DNA from: Hymenobacter sedentarius
Lineage (GTDB): Bacteria > Bacteroidota > Bacteroidia > Cytophagales > Hymenobacteraceae
Assembly (NCBI RefSeq): GCF_001507645.1
Contig: NZ_CP013909.1
Location: 1,116,001-1,180,000 of the forward strand
Direction: 5' to 3'
DNA length: 64,000 bases
Part shown: positions 8,792 through 17,848 of the stretch, piece by piece
How the letters are laid out: the number at the start of each line of letters is the position of its first letter
How positions within the stretch are numbered: the first letter of the stretch is position 1
The notes under the pieces: generated by a model
What the model was told of the DNA's origin: nothing
Databases searched by the model: none
Seen by the model: the letters and a program-made list of their open reading frames with translations, nothing else
Translations under genes and position numbers: made by a program

Positions 8792-8949
8792 CCTCACCCC
8801 CAGCCCCTCTCCAACAGAGAGCGGAGCCACGGCACAAGCTTTAGCTCAATTCCTAAAAACCGAAAAGCCCCAGTTCAAGATTGAGCTGGGGATTTTTCAT
8901 TATGTATCGTCAGGCTCCCCTCTCTGTTGGAGAGGGGCTGGGGGTGAGG
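8792..8949. repeat. Nested inverted repeat, family B, copy 1
   Basis: Outer arms of 37 bp (8792-8828 and 8913-8949). They begin CCTCACCCCCAGCCCCTCTC on the left and end with its reverse complement on the right, with one or two mismatches. Between them lies a smaller hairpin with a T run. A homologous element is found at 36326-36489, including the shared word GAGCCACGGCACAAG just inside the left arm. Confidence 0.9.
8863..8897 (+). terminator. Intrinsic terminator inside repeat B1
   Basis: The stem CCCCAGTTCAA / TTGAGCTGGGG (one mismatch pair) spans 8868-8891 and is followed by a T run. A-rich sequence to the left could let it work in both directions. It is the first terminator after the dodecin-like gene. 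Confidence 0.75.
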
Positions 8950-8990
8950 TTCTGCCGGAGGTGAGGTTCCCGTTCTGAGCGGAATCAAAC

Positions 8991-9022
8991 TTGCCGGAAC
9001 CCTCTGATTAGCGCTACCTTTC
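8991..9022 (+). promoter_or_regulatory. Candidate promoter of the peptidase gene cluster
   Basis: TTG at 8991-8993 and TACCTTTC at 9015-9022 (one mismatch to TAnnTTTG) with a 21-nt spacer fit the Bacteroidota sigma-ABfr promoter layout. The start codon of the M28 peptidase is ~57 nt downstream. Confidence 0.4.
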
Positions 9023-9078
9023 GCGGACTTCACGGGCGCTTGGGCGGAATGGCCTGGCCCCATTATTCTGCAAAGAAC

Positions 9079-11349
9079 ATGATGCTGAAACGCTACGCTC
9101 TTTTGCTGGCCGGCGGGCTGCTCGCCAGCTACCCGGCCTCGGCCCAAACCGCTCCTGCCGAGCCCAAGCCGCTGCTGGGGTTTGATGCCGGCACCGCCGC
9201 CACCGAGTACCAGCTCGAAACCAAGTTCGACGCCCAGCTCAAGGCCGACAACCTGCGCGACTGGATGAAGCGCCTCGCCGCCCACCCCCACCACGTGGGC
9301 TCGCCCTATGACAAGGACAACGCCGAATTCATGGCCGGCCTGTTCAAGTCCTGGGGCTACGATACGCGCATCGACGTGTCGTACGTGCTGTTTCCCACGC
9401 CCAAGCTGCGGGCGCTGGAGCTGGTGGCGCCCACCAAATACACGGCCAGCCTCACCGAGAAGCCGCTGGCCGAAGACGCCACCTCGGGCCAGGCCAGCGA
9501 GCAGCTGCCCATCTACAATGCCTTCTCGAAAGACGGCGACGTGACGGCCGAGCTGGTGTTCGTGAACTACGGCGTGCCCAAGGATTACGACGAGCTGGAG
9601 CGCCGCGGCATCAGCGTGAAGGGTAAAATCGTCATCGCCAAATACGGCGGCTCCTGGCGCGGCATCAAGCCTAAAGTAGCCGCCGAGAAAGGTGCCATCG
9701 GCTGCCTGATTTATTCCGACCCCAAAGACGACGGCTACGGGCAAGGCGACGTGTACCCCAAAGGCGCCTTCAAGCCCGAAACCGGCGCCCAGCGCGGCTC
9801 GGTGCTCGACATGCCCACCTACCCCGGCGACCCACTCACGCCCGGCTACGGCTCCACCAAAAACGCCAAGCGCCTCGACTACAAAAAGGCTCCCACGCTC
9901 ACGCAAATTCCGGTATTGCCCATTTCCTACGGTGATGCCCAGCCGCTGCTCGCCGCCCTGGCTGGGCCCATGGCGCCCGACGTCTGGCGCGGTGCGCTGC
10001 CCATCCCCTACCACCTCGGGCCCGGGCCGGCCAAGGTGCACCTGCAGCTGGCCTTCAACTGGAAAACTGAGCCGGTCTACAACGTCATTGCCACCCTCAA
10101 AGGCAGCCAGTACCCCGACCAGTGGGTGATGCGCGGCAACCACCACGACGCCTGGGTGAACGGCGCCAGCGACCCACTCAGCGGCATGGTGGCCGAGCTG
10201 GCCGAAGCCCAGGCCGTGAGTGAGCTTTACAAAACCGGCTGGCGCCCCAAGCGCACGCTCATGTACTGCGCCTGGGACGGCGAGGAACCCGGCCTGCTGG
10301 GCTCCACCGAATGGGCCGAGACCAACGCCAAGCAGCTGCAAAAGAACGTGGTGGCCTACCTGAACACCGACAACAGCGAGCGCGGCTTTCTGTACGCGGC
10401 CGGCTCGCACACCTTGGAGAAGTTCTTCAACCAGGTGGGCCGCGACGTGATGGACCCCGAGAAAAACATGTCCATCAATGAGCGCCGCCGGGCCCTGGAT
10501 TTGGTAAGCGGCAGCCCCGAAGCCCAGAAGGACGCCCGCGACCGCGCCGACCTGCGCATTGCCGCCCTGGGTGCCGGCTCCGACTACTCGCCCTACATCC
10601 AGCACCTGGGCATTCCGTCGATGAACGTGGGCTTTGGCGGCGTGGGCGAAGGCGGCGAGTACCACTCCATCTACGACTCCTTCGACCACTTCACCCGCTT
10701 CAAGGACCCCAATTTTGCCTACGGCATTGTGCTGGCCCAAACCATGGGCCGCGCCGCCCTGCGCCTGGCCAACGCCGACGTGCTGCCCTTCGAGTTCCAG
10801 AACTTCTCCAACACCGTTGCCAAGTACGGCACCGAGGTGAAGCAGCTGGCCGACAACATGCGCACCGAAACCGACAAGCAAGCCAAGCTCCTGGCCGAGA
10901 AGCGCTACGAAGCCGTGGCCGACCCCACCGAAACCCTGCTCCCGCCCAAGGCCCACGAGGCGGTGCCTTACCTGAACTTCGCCCCGCTCGACAACGCCCT
11001 GGTGAAGCTGGAGCAAAGCGCCCAGGCCTACGCCCAGGCCCGCAAAGCCAACACCGCCCTCTCCAACGACCGCAAAAAGGAGCTCGACCAGCTGCTCTAC
11101 CAGGCTGAGCAGCAGCTCCTGAGCGCCGAGGGCCTCCCCCGCCGCCCCTGGTACCGGCACCAGATATACGCCCCCGGCTTCTACACCGGCTACGGCGTGA
11201 AAACGCTGCCCGGCATCCGCGAAGCGGTGGAAGAACGAAAGTGGGCCGAGGCCGACGAGCAGATTAAGCGCACCGCGGCGGCCGTGGAGCGGTTTTCGGC
11301 TCAAGTGAGCCGGGCCGCAGCCGTGTCCAGCCCACCCCCAGCTCAATAA
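9079..11349 (+). CDS. M28 family metallopeptidase, glutamate carboxypeptidase II-like
   Basis: 756 residues from the ATG at 9079 (a second ATG follows at 9082). The signal peptide ends near ASA-Q23, so it is exported. Layout is as in the folate hydrolase/transferrin receptor group: a PA-domain region at ~120-300 (VSVKGKIVIAKYGGSWRG-like), then the M28 catalytic domain. Zinc-binding and catalytic motifs are visible: NHHDAWVNGASDPLSG (H356, D357), DGEEPGLLG (E402, E403), YLNTDNSE, and a His in GEYHSIYDSFDH. The C terminus carries the helical dimerisation domain. It probably removes C-terminal acidic residues from peptides. The next gene follows 41 bp downstream. Confidence 0.93.
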   Translation: MMLKRYALLLAGGLLASYPASAQTAPAEPKPLLGFDAGTAATEYQLETKFDAQLKADNLRDWMKRLAAHPHHVGSPYDKDNAEFMAGLFKSWGYDTRIDVSYVLFPTPKLRALELVAPTKYTASLTEKPLAEDATSGQASEQLPIYNAFSKDGDVTAELVFVNYGVPKDYDELERRGISVKGKIVIAKYGGSWRGIKPKVAAEKGAIGCLIYSDPKDDGYGQGDVYPKGAFKPETGAQRGSVLDMPTYPGDPLTPGYGSTKNAKRLDYKKAPTLTQIPVLPISYGDAQPLLAALAGPMAPDVWRGALPIPYHLGPGPAKVHLQLAFNWKTEPVYNVIATLKGSQYPDQWVMRGNHHDAWVNGASDPLSGMVAELAEAQAVSELYKTGWRPKRTLMYCAWDGEEPGLLGSTEWAETNAKQLQKNVVAYLNTDNSERGFLYAAGSHTLEKFFNQVGRDVMDPEKNMSINERRRALDLVSGSPEAQKDARDRADLRIAALGAGSDYSPYIQHLGIPSMNVGFGGVGEGGEYHSIYDSFDHFTRFKDPNFAYGIVLAQTMGRAALRLANADVLPFEFQNFSNTVAKYGTEVKQLADNMRTETDKQAKLLAEKRYEAVADPTETLLPPKAHEAVPYLNFAPLDNALVKLEQSAQAYAQARKANTALSNDRKKELDQLLYQAEQQLLSAEGLPRRPWYRHQIYAPGFYTGYGVKTLPGIREAVEERKWAEADEQIKRTAAAVERFSAQVSRAAAVSSPPPAQ

Positions 11350-11390
11350 CCTGGGTTGAGCGGGATTATTTAACCTTCTTTGGCTTGCCG

Positions 11391-12671
11391 ATGAAATTGC
11401 TTGCTTCTTTTCGCCGGGCCACGGCCTTTCTGCTGCCTGCCGGGCTGGGCGTGGCGCTTGCGCTGGCCGGGCAGCCCGCGGCCGCTCAGCAATCGGAAGC
11501 CAAGCTGCAAGCCAAAGCGCGCGCCATTCACGAGCGGGCCTTTGTCGTGGATTCGCACGAGGACACGCCCAGCGAGAGCCTCGTCAAGCCGGGGTTCGAC
11601 CTGGCGAAAGACCACGCGGCCAATGAAGGAAGCCAGGTAGACCTGCCCAAAATGAAGCGCGGTGGGCTGGACGCCGCGTTTTGGGTAGTGTACGTGGGGC
11701 AGGGCCCGCGCACACCAGCCGGGTACGCCGCAGTGCGGCAGGATGCCCAGGCCCAATTCGATGCCATCGCAGCCACCATCCGGAAGCATCCTACGGAGCT
11801 GGCCCTGGCCACCACGCCCGCCGAGGCGCAGCGCGTGCGCAAAGCGGGCCAGCGGGCGGTTTTTATCGGCATCGAAAACGGCTACACCATCGGTCAGAAC
11901 CTGGGGCTGCTCCAGACCTACTACAACCAGGGCGCCCGCTACCTAACGCTGTGCCACTCGTCTAATAACGACCTCTGCGACTCCTCCACGGACCCTACCG
12001 GGCCCGAGTACCAAGGGCTGAGCCAACTGGGGCGGCAGGCGGTGCAGGAAATGAACCGGCTCGGTATCATGGTCGACGTGTCGCACACGTCGGATTCTAC
12101 TTTCTACGACGTGCTGCGGCTTTCCCGTGTGCCGGTCATCGCCTCGCACTCGGCCAGCCGCGTCCTGGGCGACATGCCCCGCAACCTGACCGACGACATG
12201 GTCCGGGCGCTGGCCCGCCAGGGCGGCGTGGTTCAGCTCAATTTGTTCAGCCCCTACGTGAAAACCGAAGCCAAATCGCCGGAACGCCTGGCGGCCGAGC
12301 AGGCCCTTTTTGCCAAGTACCACATCAAGACTTCGCTGAACATGCACGCCCTGCCGCCCGCCGAAAAGCAGGCTGCCCTGGCCGAATACGCGCAGCTGCA
12401 GCAGCAGTACCCCGTGCCGCTGGCCACCGTGCAGGACGCCGCCAATCAACTCGACCACCTCGTGCAGGTCGCCGGCATCGACCACGTGGGCATCGGTTCC
12501 GACTTCGACGGTGGCACCATCCTCACCGGCCTGGCCAACGTGGGCGACTTTCCCAATCTGACCCTGGAGCTGGTACGCCGGGGCTACTCCGCCCGTGACC
12601 TCAACAAAATCTGGGGCGGCAACCTGTTTCGCGTGATGCGCGCCGTGGAACGCGGGAAAGGCAAGCTCTAG
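11391..12671 (+). CDS. Exported M19 family (membrane/renal) dipeptidase
   Basis: 426 residues from the ATG at 11391, with a signal peptide ending near AAA-Q33. Family M19 zinc dipeptidases cleave a wide range of dipeptides, including those with D-residues. Metal ligands are visible: HED at 56-58 (the HxD motif), Glu in FIGIENGY, His in VDVSHTSD, His in PVIASHSASR, and Asp in DHVGIGSDFDGG. It lies 41 bp after the M28 gene and is probably cotranscribed, so the pair would take peptides down to amino acids in the periplasm. Confidence 0.93.
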   Translation: MKLLASFRRATAFLLPAGLGVALALAGQPAAAQQSEAKLQAKARAIHERAFVVDSHEDTPSESLVKPGFDLAKDHAANEGSQVDLPKMKRGGLDAAFWVVYVGQGPRTPAGYAAVRQDAQAQFDAIAATIRKHPTELALATTPAEAQRVRKAGQRAVFIGIENGYTIGQNLGLLQTYYNQGARYLTLCHSSNNDLCDSSTDPTGPEYQGLSQLGRQAVQEMNRLGIMVDVSHTSDSTFYDVLRLSRVPVIASHSASRVLGDMPRNLTDDMVRALARQGGVVQLNLFSPYVKTEAKSPERLAAEQALFAKYHIKTSLNMHALPPAEKQAALAEYAQLQQQYPVPLATVQDAANQLDHLVQVAGIDHVGIGSDFDGGTILTGLANVGDFPNLTLELVRRGYSARDLNKIWGGNLFRVMRAVERGKGKL

Positions 12672-12872
12672 CTTCGCAACGGTAAATGGCACCGCCGCAA
12701 ACGCAGCCACCTCTGCCTTTTTCGCTCAACTCCCCTCCTCTCCTACTTCACGATATAGCTTTTCGCTGCCTGCCTTCGCTCAAGCCAGGCTCGCTGCAAA
12801 AACCGCTGATTTCCTTGTCTTCATCACTGCTCACGCGCTATTCTGACTTTTACTTAACGACCCTTTTTCTTG

Positions 12873-15047
12873 ATGAAAACCATACTCCTTGGCCTGCTAG
12901 GCTGCCTGGCCGTCGGCTCGGCCGGTGCCCAGCAAGGCCCCGAGCCGATGAAAGTGACCGACCTGCTCAAAATCAAGCAGATTGGCAACATTACCCTCAC
13001 CCGCGACGGGCGCAGAGCCGCCTTCACCGTGCTCGGCATTGAGCCGGACGAAAAGAACAAAGCCGACTACAAAAACGTGAGCCAGCTCTACTCCCTCGGC
13101 ACCGAGGCGGGCGCCACGCCGCGGCAGCTCACTTCCTTGAAAGAAGGCGCCACGCAGCCCGCCTGGAGCCCCGACGGGCGCCAGCTGGCCTTCGTGCGGC
13201 CCGTCGACGACAAGCCCCAGGTGTTTGTGATGCCTACCGACGGTGGCGAGGCCCGGCAACTCACCCGCTACAAGCACGGCGCCAGTGCCCCCAAATGGTC
13301 ACCCGATGGACGGCAGGTGCTGTTTTCGTCGGCCATTCCGCTGCGCGAGCTGCTGAAAGATTCGCTGCTGAACGCGGCCAAAACCCTGCCGCGCTGGCCC
13401 TTCGAAAAGCCCGGCTTCGATAAAAACGACCAGCTGGCCGCCAGTTCGGCCAAGCCCAACGCCGACGGCAGCCTGGCCGAAATCCGGGCCTACCTCGACA
13501 AGAACGAAACCGACAAAAAGGCCAAGGTCCTCACCAAACTCAATTTCCAGGACGAGCGCGAGGTGTCGGCCGAGCAAAGCTTTTCGCAGTTTTTCCTCAT
13601 TGATGCCGTGGCGCCTGAGGCCAAGCCGGTGGCCGTCACCAGCGGCTTCTACCGCTTCAACCAGGCCGAATTCACCCCCGACGGCCAGCACCTGCTGCTC
13701 TCGGCCGATATCGACTCGCTGCAGCACCCCGACCGCTCGCTGGAAAACGAAATCTACCTGGCCGACCGCGCCGGGCGCCACCCGCGCCTGCTGCTGGGCA
13801 AGGAGAACATGGCCTACGCCAACCCCACGGTATCGCCCTCGGGCAAGTGGCTGGCGTTTCAGATGTCGCCCACTATGGGCGTCGATGTGCCCGTGCTGGC
13901 CGTGATGCCGCTCAACGGCACCGAAAAGGATATTATTACCATTCCCTTCGACCGCAGCAAGGGCAATCTGGCGTGGAGCGACGACGATAAATACGTCTAC
14001 TTCACGGCCCAGAGCAATGGCGGCGCCCCCCTCTACCGGGCCAATGTGAAGACCCGCAAAGTGGAAAAGCTCTCGGCCGCCGACACCGGCATTCTGAGCT
14101 ACGCCATCGCCAAAAACAAGCTGGTGTACGCCCAAACCGGCGTGCTCAACCCCTCAGAATTGTTTGTGGGCGATGCCGGCCTCAAGAAGGTGCAGCACGC
14201 CGGCAGCTTCAACGACTGGGTGAAAACCAAGCGGCTCTCGCTGCCTGAAAAGCACAGCTTTGTAAACGACAAAGGCCTTACGGTGGAATACTGGGTGATG
14301 AAGCCCACCGCCTACCAGGCCGGCCGCAAGTACCCGGTGGTGCTCGAAATCCACGGCGGGCCCACGGCCATGTGGGGCCCGGGCGAGGCCAGCATGTGGC
14401 ACGAGTTCCAGTACTTCGCCGCGCAGGGCTACGGCGTGGTGTACAGCAACCCACGCGGCTCGGGCGGCTACGGCCAGGACTTCCTGCGCGCCAACATCAA
14501 CGACTGGGGCACGGGCCCGAGCAGCGACGTGCTCACCGCCCTCGACAAAACCGTGGCCGAAGGCTGGGCCGACCCCGCCAAACTCACCGTGACCGGCGGC
14601 TCCTACGCGGGCTACCTCGTGGCCTGGATTATCAGCCACGACCAGCGCTTCAAAGCCGCCTGCTCGCAGCGCGGCGTGTACGACCTGGCCACCTTCTTCG
14701 GCGAAGGCAACGCCTGGCGGCTGGTGCCCAACTACTTCGGCGGCTACCCCTGGGAGCCGGCCGTGAAGGCTGTACTCACCCGCGAGTCGCCCATCAGCTA
14801 CGTCGACAAAATCACCACGCCCTACATCCTGTTTCACGGCGAAAACGACCGTCGTACCGGCTTCGTGCAGGGCGAAATGATGTACCGCAGCCTCAAGGTG
14901 CTGGGCCGCCCCGTGGAGTACGTGCGCCACCCCGGCGGCACCCACGAGCTCACGCGCTCCGGCGACAACCGCCAGCGCATCGACCAGATGCTGCGCACCT
15001 TCGAGTTTTTCGAACGCTACCTCAACACCAAAAGCCTGCCCAATTAG
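12873..15047 (+). CDS. S9 family serine peptidase (prolyl oligopeptidase/acylaminoacyl peptidase type)
   Basis: 724 residues with a signal peptide ending near AGA-Q21. Residues ~30-440 form a beta-propeller with repeated TPDGQ/SPDGRQLAF motifs. The C-terminal alpha/beta-hydrolase domain carries the triad: Ser577 in TGGSYAGYLV, Asp659 in HGENDRRTG and His691 in GGTHELTR. GSGGYGQDF is typical of the family. It probably acts on peptides in the periplasm. The 201-bp gap upstream is CT-rich and shows no hairpin. It is followed 29 bp later by an S33-like lipoprotein. Confidence 0.93.
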   Translation: MKTILLGLLGCLAVGSAGAQQGPEPMKVTDLLKIKQIGNITLTRDGRRAAFTVLGIEPDEKNKADYKNVSQLYSLGTEAGATPRQLTSLKEGATQPAWSPDGRQLAFVRPVDDKPQVFVMPTDGGEARQLTRYKHGASAPKWSPDGRQVLFSSAIPLRELLKDSLLNAAKTLPRWPFEKPGFDKNDQLAASSAKPNADGSLAEIRAYLDKNETDKKAKVLTKLNFQDEREVSAEQSFSQFFLIDAVAPEAKPVAVTSGFYRFNQAEFTPDGQHLLLSADIDSLQHPDRSLENEIYLADRAGRHPRLLLGKENMAYANPTVSPSGKWLAFQMSPTMGVDVPVLAVMPLNGTEKDIITIPFDRSKGNLAWSDDDKYVYFTAQSNGGAPLYRANVKTRKVEKLSAADTGILSYAIAKNKLVYAQTGVLNPSELFVGDAGLKKVQHAGSFNDWVKTKRLSLPEKHSFVNDKGLTVEYWVMKPTAYQAGRKYPVVLEIHGGPTAMWGPGEASMWHEFQYFAAQGYGVVYSNPRGSGGYGQDFLRANINDWGTGPSSDVLTALDKTVAEGWADPAKLTVTGGSYAGYLVAWIISHDQRFKAACSQRGVYDLATFFGEGNAWRLVPNYFGGYPWEPAVKAVLTRESPISYVDKITTPYILFHGENDRRTGFVQGEMMYRSLKVLGRPVEYVRHPGGTHELTRSGDNRQRIDQMLRTFEFFERYLNTKSLPN

Positions 15048-15076
15048 GGCCCAATCATCATTTCACTCACTCATTT

Positions 15077-16162
15077 ATGAAGAACCGCTTCTCTCGGCTC
15101 TCTGGCGCGCTCTTACTCGGGGCAGCTCTCATGGCCGGCTGCAACCAACCCAAAAGCAGCGGCGAGCTGTCCACTACCACGCCGCCGGCTTCCGGCGCGC
15201 TGGCGTCGTATTTCGAGAACCCCGAAACCGGAGTGCAGGATGGCAACGTGCGCATGGTGGCCATCAGCACGCCCAAGGGCAAGTTCAACGTCTGGACCAA
15301 GCAATACGGCAACAACCCCAAGGTGAAGGTGCTGCTGCTCAACGGCGGGCCGGGTGCCACGCATGAGTATTTCGAATGCTTTGAGAACTTTCTGCCCCGG
15401 GAAGGCATCGAGTTTATCTACTACGACCAGTTGGGCTGCGGCAACTCCGACAACCCCAAAGACACGTCCATGTGGAGCCTGCCGCGCTACGTGGAAGAAG
15501 TGGAGCAGGTGCGCAAAGCCCTGAACCTGAGCAAGGACAACTTCTACCTGCTGGGCCACTCCTGGGGCGGCATCCTGGCCGCCGAGTACGCCTTCAAGTA
15601 CCAGCAGAACCTCAAGGGCCTCATTATTTCCAACATGATGATGAGCTGCCCCGACTATGGCAAGTATGCCGACGAGGTGCTGGCCAAGCAAATGAAGCCC
15701 GAGGTGCTGGCCGAAATCCGGCAGATAGAAGCCAAAAAAGACTTCAGCAACCCGCGCTACATGGGGCTGCTCGAGCCCAACTTTTATGCCCAGCACCTGT
15801 GCCGCGTGGTGCCCAACCCGGAGCCGGTAACCCGCTCGATGGGCAAGCTCAACCAGTCGCTCTACGTTACCATGCAGGGGCCCAGCGAATTCGGCATATC
15901 GGGCAAATTGGCCAACTGGAACCGCGTCCCCGACCTGCCCAAGCTCACGGTGCCGGTGCTCTCCATCGGCGGCAAGTACGATACCATGGACCCCGAGCAC
16001 ATGCGCATGATTGCCACCAAGGTGAAAAACGGCAACGCCCTTATCTGCCCAAAGGGTAGCCACATGAGCATGTACGACGACCAACAAACCTATTTCACCG
16101 GCCTTATCAAGTTTTTGAAGTCCGTGGACGACGGCTCCTTCAAGCCCGGCGCCACACTCTAG
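15077..16162 (+). CDS. Proline iminopeptidase-like alpha/beta hydrolase lipoprotein (S33 family)
   Basis: 361 residues. The lipobox LMAGC (Cys22) puts it on a membrane. The oxyanion element NGGPG at 89-93 (HGGPG in most members), the nucleophile GHSWGG (Ser162), an Asp in GGKYDTMDPEHM and a His in CPKGSHMSMYDD define a proline iminopeptidase/tricorn-interacting aminopeptidase F1-like enzyme. These remove N-terminal residues, often proline, from short peptides. It is the fourth consecutive peptidase gene on this strand. Confidence 0.88.
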   Translation: MKNRFSRLSGALLLGAALMAGCNQPKSSGELSTTTPPASGALASYFENPETGVQDGNVRMVAISTPKGKFNVWTKQYGNNPKVKVLLLNGGPGATHEYFECFENFLPREGIEFIYYDQLGCGNSDNPKDTSMWSLPRYVEEVEQVRKALNLSKDNFYLLGHSWGGILAAEYAFKYQQNLKGLIISNMMMSCPDYGKYADEVLAKQMKPEVLAEIRQIEAKKDFSNPRYMGLLEPNFYAQHLCRVVPNPEPVTRSMGKLNQSLYVTMQGPSEFGISGKLANWNRVPDLPKLTVPVLSIGGKYDTMDPEHMRMIATKVKNGNALICPKGSHMSMYDDQQTYFTGLIKFLKSVDDGSFKPGATL

Positions 16163-16190
16163 CACGGCGGCCCTGCCACACAGGACGCAC

Positions 16191-16222
16191 AAAAAAGGCA
16201 GCCCACTGGGCTGCCTTTTTCT
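16191..16222. terminator. Bidirectional terminator between S33 and subtilase 1 genes
   Basis: AAAAAAGGCAGCCCA and TGGGCTGCCTTTTT form a GC-rich stem with A and T flanks on both sides. The two genes converge on it. A closely similar hairpin follows the second subtilase gene. Confidence 0.85.
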
Positions 16223-16246
16223 TGTTAACACTGGAGCCGAAGCGGC

Positions 16247-17848
16247 TTAGAGGTGCGCAATCGGGTCGGCGTTGCCGTCAGGGTCGTTCTTCACGGCACC
16301 GCTGATTCGGAACGCCTTGCCAGTCATCAGCAGCACGCCGGCCATGTGGGGCGTGGCCATTGAGGTGCCGCTCATCGTGGTGTAGCCGCCGCCCAGGTAG
16401 GTCGAGTTGATGAATACGCCGGGCATGCACACGTCAACCGACGAGCCGAAGTTCGAGAACGAAGCCCAGGTATCGGTCTGGTCCATGGCCGAAACCGTGA
16501 AGATGTTCGGGCCATTAGCGCGCCCTGGCGAGCTCTGGCTAACGTCGGTGGAGCTGTTGCCAGCGGCCACGGCGAACAGGATGCCCTTGTTGGAAGCGGC
16601 AATTACCGCGTCGTCGATGGCTTGCGATACACCGCCGCCGAGGCTCATGTTGGCCACGTCACCGGCTTTGCCGTTGGCGGCCACATAGTCGATACCAGCA
16701 ATAACACCCGAGGAAGCACCGCTGCCCGTCTCGTCGAGTACGCGCACAGCGATTACGGTGGCATTGGCAGCTACCCCAACCACGCCGAAGTCGTTGTTCT
16801 TGGCGCCAATGGTGCCGGCTACGTGCGTGCCGTGGCCGTTGGCATCCTGCGGCGAGGAGAAGTTGGAGCCGCTGGTCAGGAAGGAGCGGCTGCGGGCAGC
16901 GTCCACGTTCAGGTCGGGGTGGCTAAGGTCGATGCCCGTGTCGATAATCCAGGCCGTTTTGCCCGTGCCATCGCCCGTGCCAACCCGAGCGATGCCATAA
17001 GGCGTGGTCTGGGTAGAGCCTGGGTTAGGAGTAGGGGTCGGAGCTGGAGTAGGCGCTGGAGCGGGTGCTGGCGTAGGTGCCGGAGTCGGCGTAGGAGCAG
17101 GAGCCGGCGCGGGGGTTGGAGCTGGTGCCGGCGTAGGAGCGGGAGCCGGAGTAGGCACAGGAGCGGGAGCAGGCGTGGGAGCCGGAGCGGGCGCAGGAGT
17201 AGGTGCTGGAGCAGGTACTGGTGCAGGTGCCGGAGTCGGCGTAGGAGCAGGCGCTGGGGTCGGCACCGGAGCGGGTGCAGGAGCCGGCGTCGGAACTGGT
17301 AGAGGCGAAGGAGCCGGCAACGGCGACGTGGGTACTGGTAGGGGCAAAGGAGCCGGACCGGGGTTCCACCAGATTATTCCGTCGCCGTTGGCACTAACGT
17401 TGCCGCGGGGTGTCGGCTGCTGGTTGAGGGTAATGGTGCGGTCTTCCTCAATGTATTTCACTTGGCTGTCGAGGGCCAGCGTGGCGGCTTCCTGAGCCGT
17501 GAGGCTGGCAGCAAAGCCCTTTATCACATGGCCGTAAGCGGCACTTACCGATTCGGCGCGCAAGCCCTTGCCATGCATCAGGCCCTGGGCAGCGGCCTTT
17601 ACTTTTTTCACCTTGTCCTGGTAGCTGTCAGCGGCCGAGGTGGCGACGGCGGCGTCTTTCAGCACCACAATGTATTTGCCGGGAATCACGGTGCCAGCGC
17701 GGGAGTCGGCTACGGCTACCGCTCCGGCTTTGACGTCGGCGGGGGCTACCTCATCGCGCGAGCAGGCAGTAAACAGGGCAGAAGTCGTGAGCAGCGAACC
17801 GCTCAGGAGCCAGGAAGCAAGGCGAATGTTCAAATATGATTTTTGCAT
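16247..17848 (-). CDS. S8 subtilisin-like protease lipoprotein 1 with long Pro-Ala linker
   Basis: 533 residues. The signal peptide has the lipobox LFTAC (Cys29). An inhibitor I9 prodomain follows at ~53-142 ([17 protein letters not shown] to [12 protein letters not shown]), then a low-complexity linker at ~164-278 made of PAP, PTP and PVP units, then the S8 domain. The triad is Asp303 ([13 protein letters not shown]), His339 (NGHGTHVAG) and Ser496 ([12 protein letters not shown]), with oxyanion Asn431. The short C terminus ends [13 protein letters not shown]. It is probably autoprocessed and tethered at the cell surface, with the linker holding the protease away from the membrane. It is a paralogue of the next - strand gene. 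Confidence 0.95.
   Translation of the reverse strand: MQKSYLNIRLASWLLSGSLLTTSALFTACSRDEVAPADVKAGAVAVADSRAGTVIPGKYIVVLKDAAVATSAADSYQDKVKKVKAAAQGLMHGKGLRAESVSAAYGHVIKGFAASLTAQEAATLALDSQVKYIEEDRTITLNQQPTPRGNVSANGDGIIWWNPGPAPLPLPVPTSPLPAPSPLPVPTPAPAPAPVPTPAPAPTPTPAPAPVPAPAPTPAPAPAPTPAPAPVPTPAPAPTPAPAPTPAPAPAPTPTPAPTPAPAPAPTPAPTPTPNPGSTQTTPYGIARVGTGDGTGKTAWIIDTGIDLSHPDLNVDAARSRSFLTSGSNFSSPQDANGHGTHVAGTIGAKNNDFGVVGVAANATVIAVRVLDETGSGASSGVIAGIDYVAANGKAGDVANMSLGGGVSQAIDDAVIAASNKGILFAVAAGNSSTDVSQSSPGRANGPNIFTVSAMDQTDTWASFSNFGSSVDVCMPGVFINSTYLGGGYTTMSGTSMATPHMAGVLLMTGKAFRISGAVKNDPDGNADPIAHL
17015..17359 (-). repeat. Low-complexity Pro-Ala linker coding repeat
   Basis: About 345 bp encoding alternating Pro with Ala, Thr or Val, roughly 115 residues. 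On the + strand it reads as runs of GGAGC/GGTGC words. The paralogue at 18868 has only ~40 residues of the same type, so the array has changed length since duplication. It is part of the subtilase, not a separate element. Confidence 0.9.

Larger units (their letters stand above)
8766..9078. other. Intergenic region, 313 bp
   Basis: It holds a nested inverted repeat (family B, copy 1, 8792-8949) with a terminator hairpin inside it, followed by a candidate promoter for the M28 peptidase. No coding potential was seen. Confidence 0.8.

Noticed and set aside
8875..11346. 823-residue open frame on the - strand across the M28 gene
   Set aside because: It is antisense to a gene with clear catalytic motifs. 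The translation is low-complexity (Gly, Val, His, Leu-rich) as expected from the reverse strand of GC-rich coding DNA.
17015..17359. Possible CRISPR-like short repeats
   Set aside because: The repetition is codon-level Pro-Ala, without constant-length spacers.
17004..17495. Gly-Val-Ala repeat protein on the + strand ([12 protein letters not shown])
   Set aside because: It is the reverse strand of the Pro-Ala linker of subtilase 1, not an elastin-like gene and not a tandem DNA repeat array of its own.
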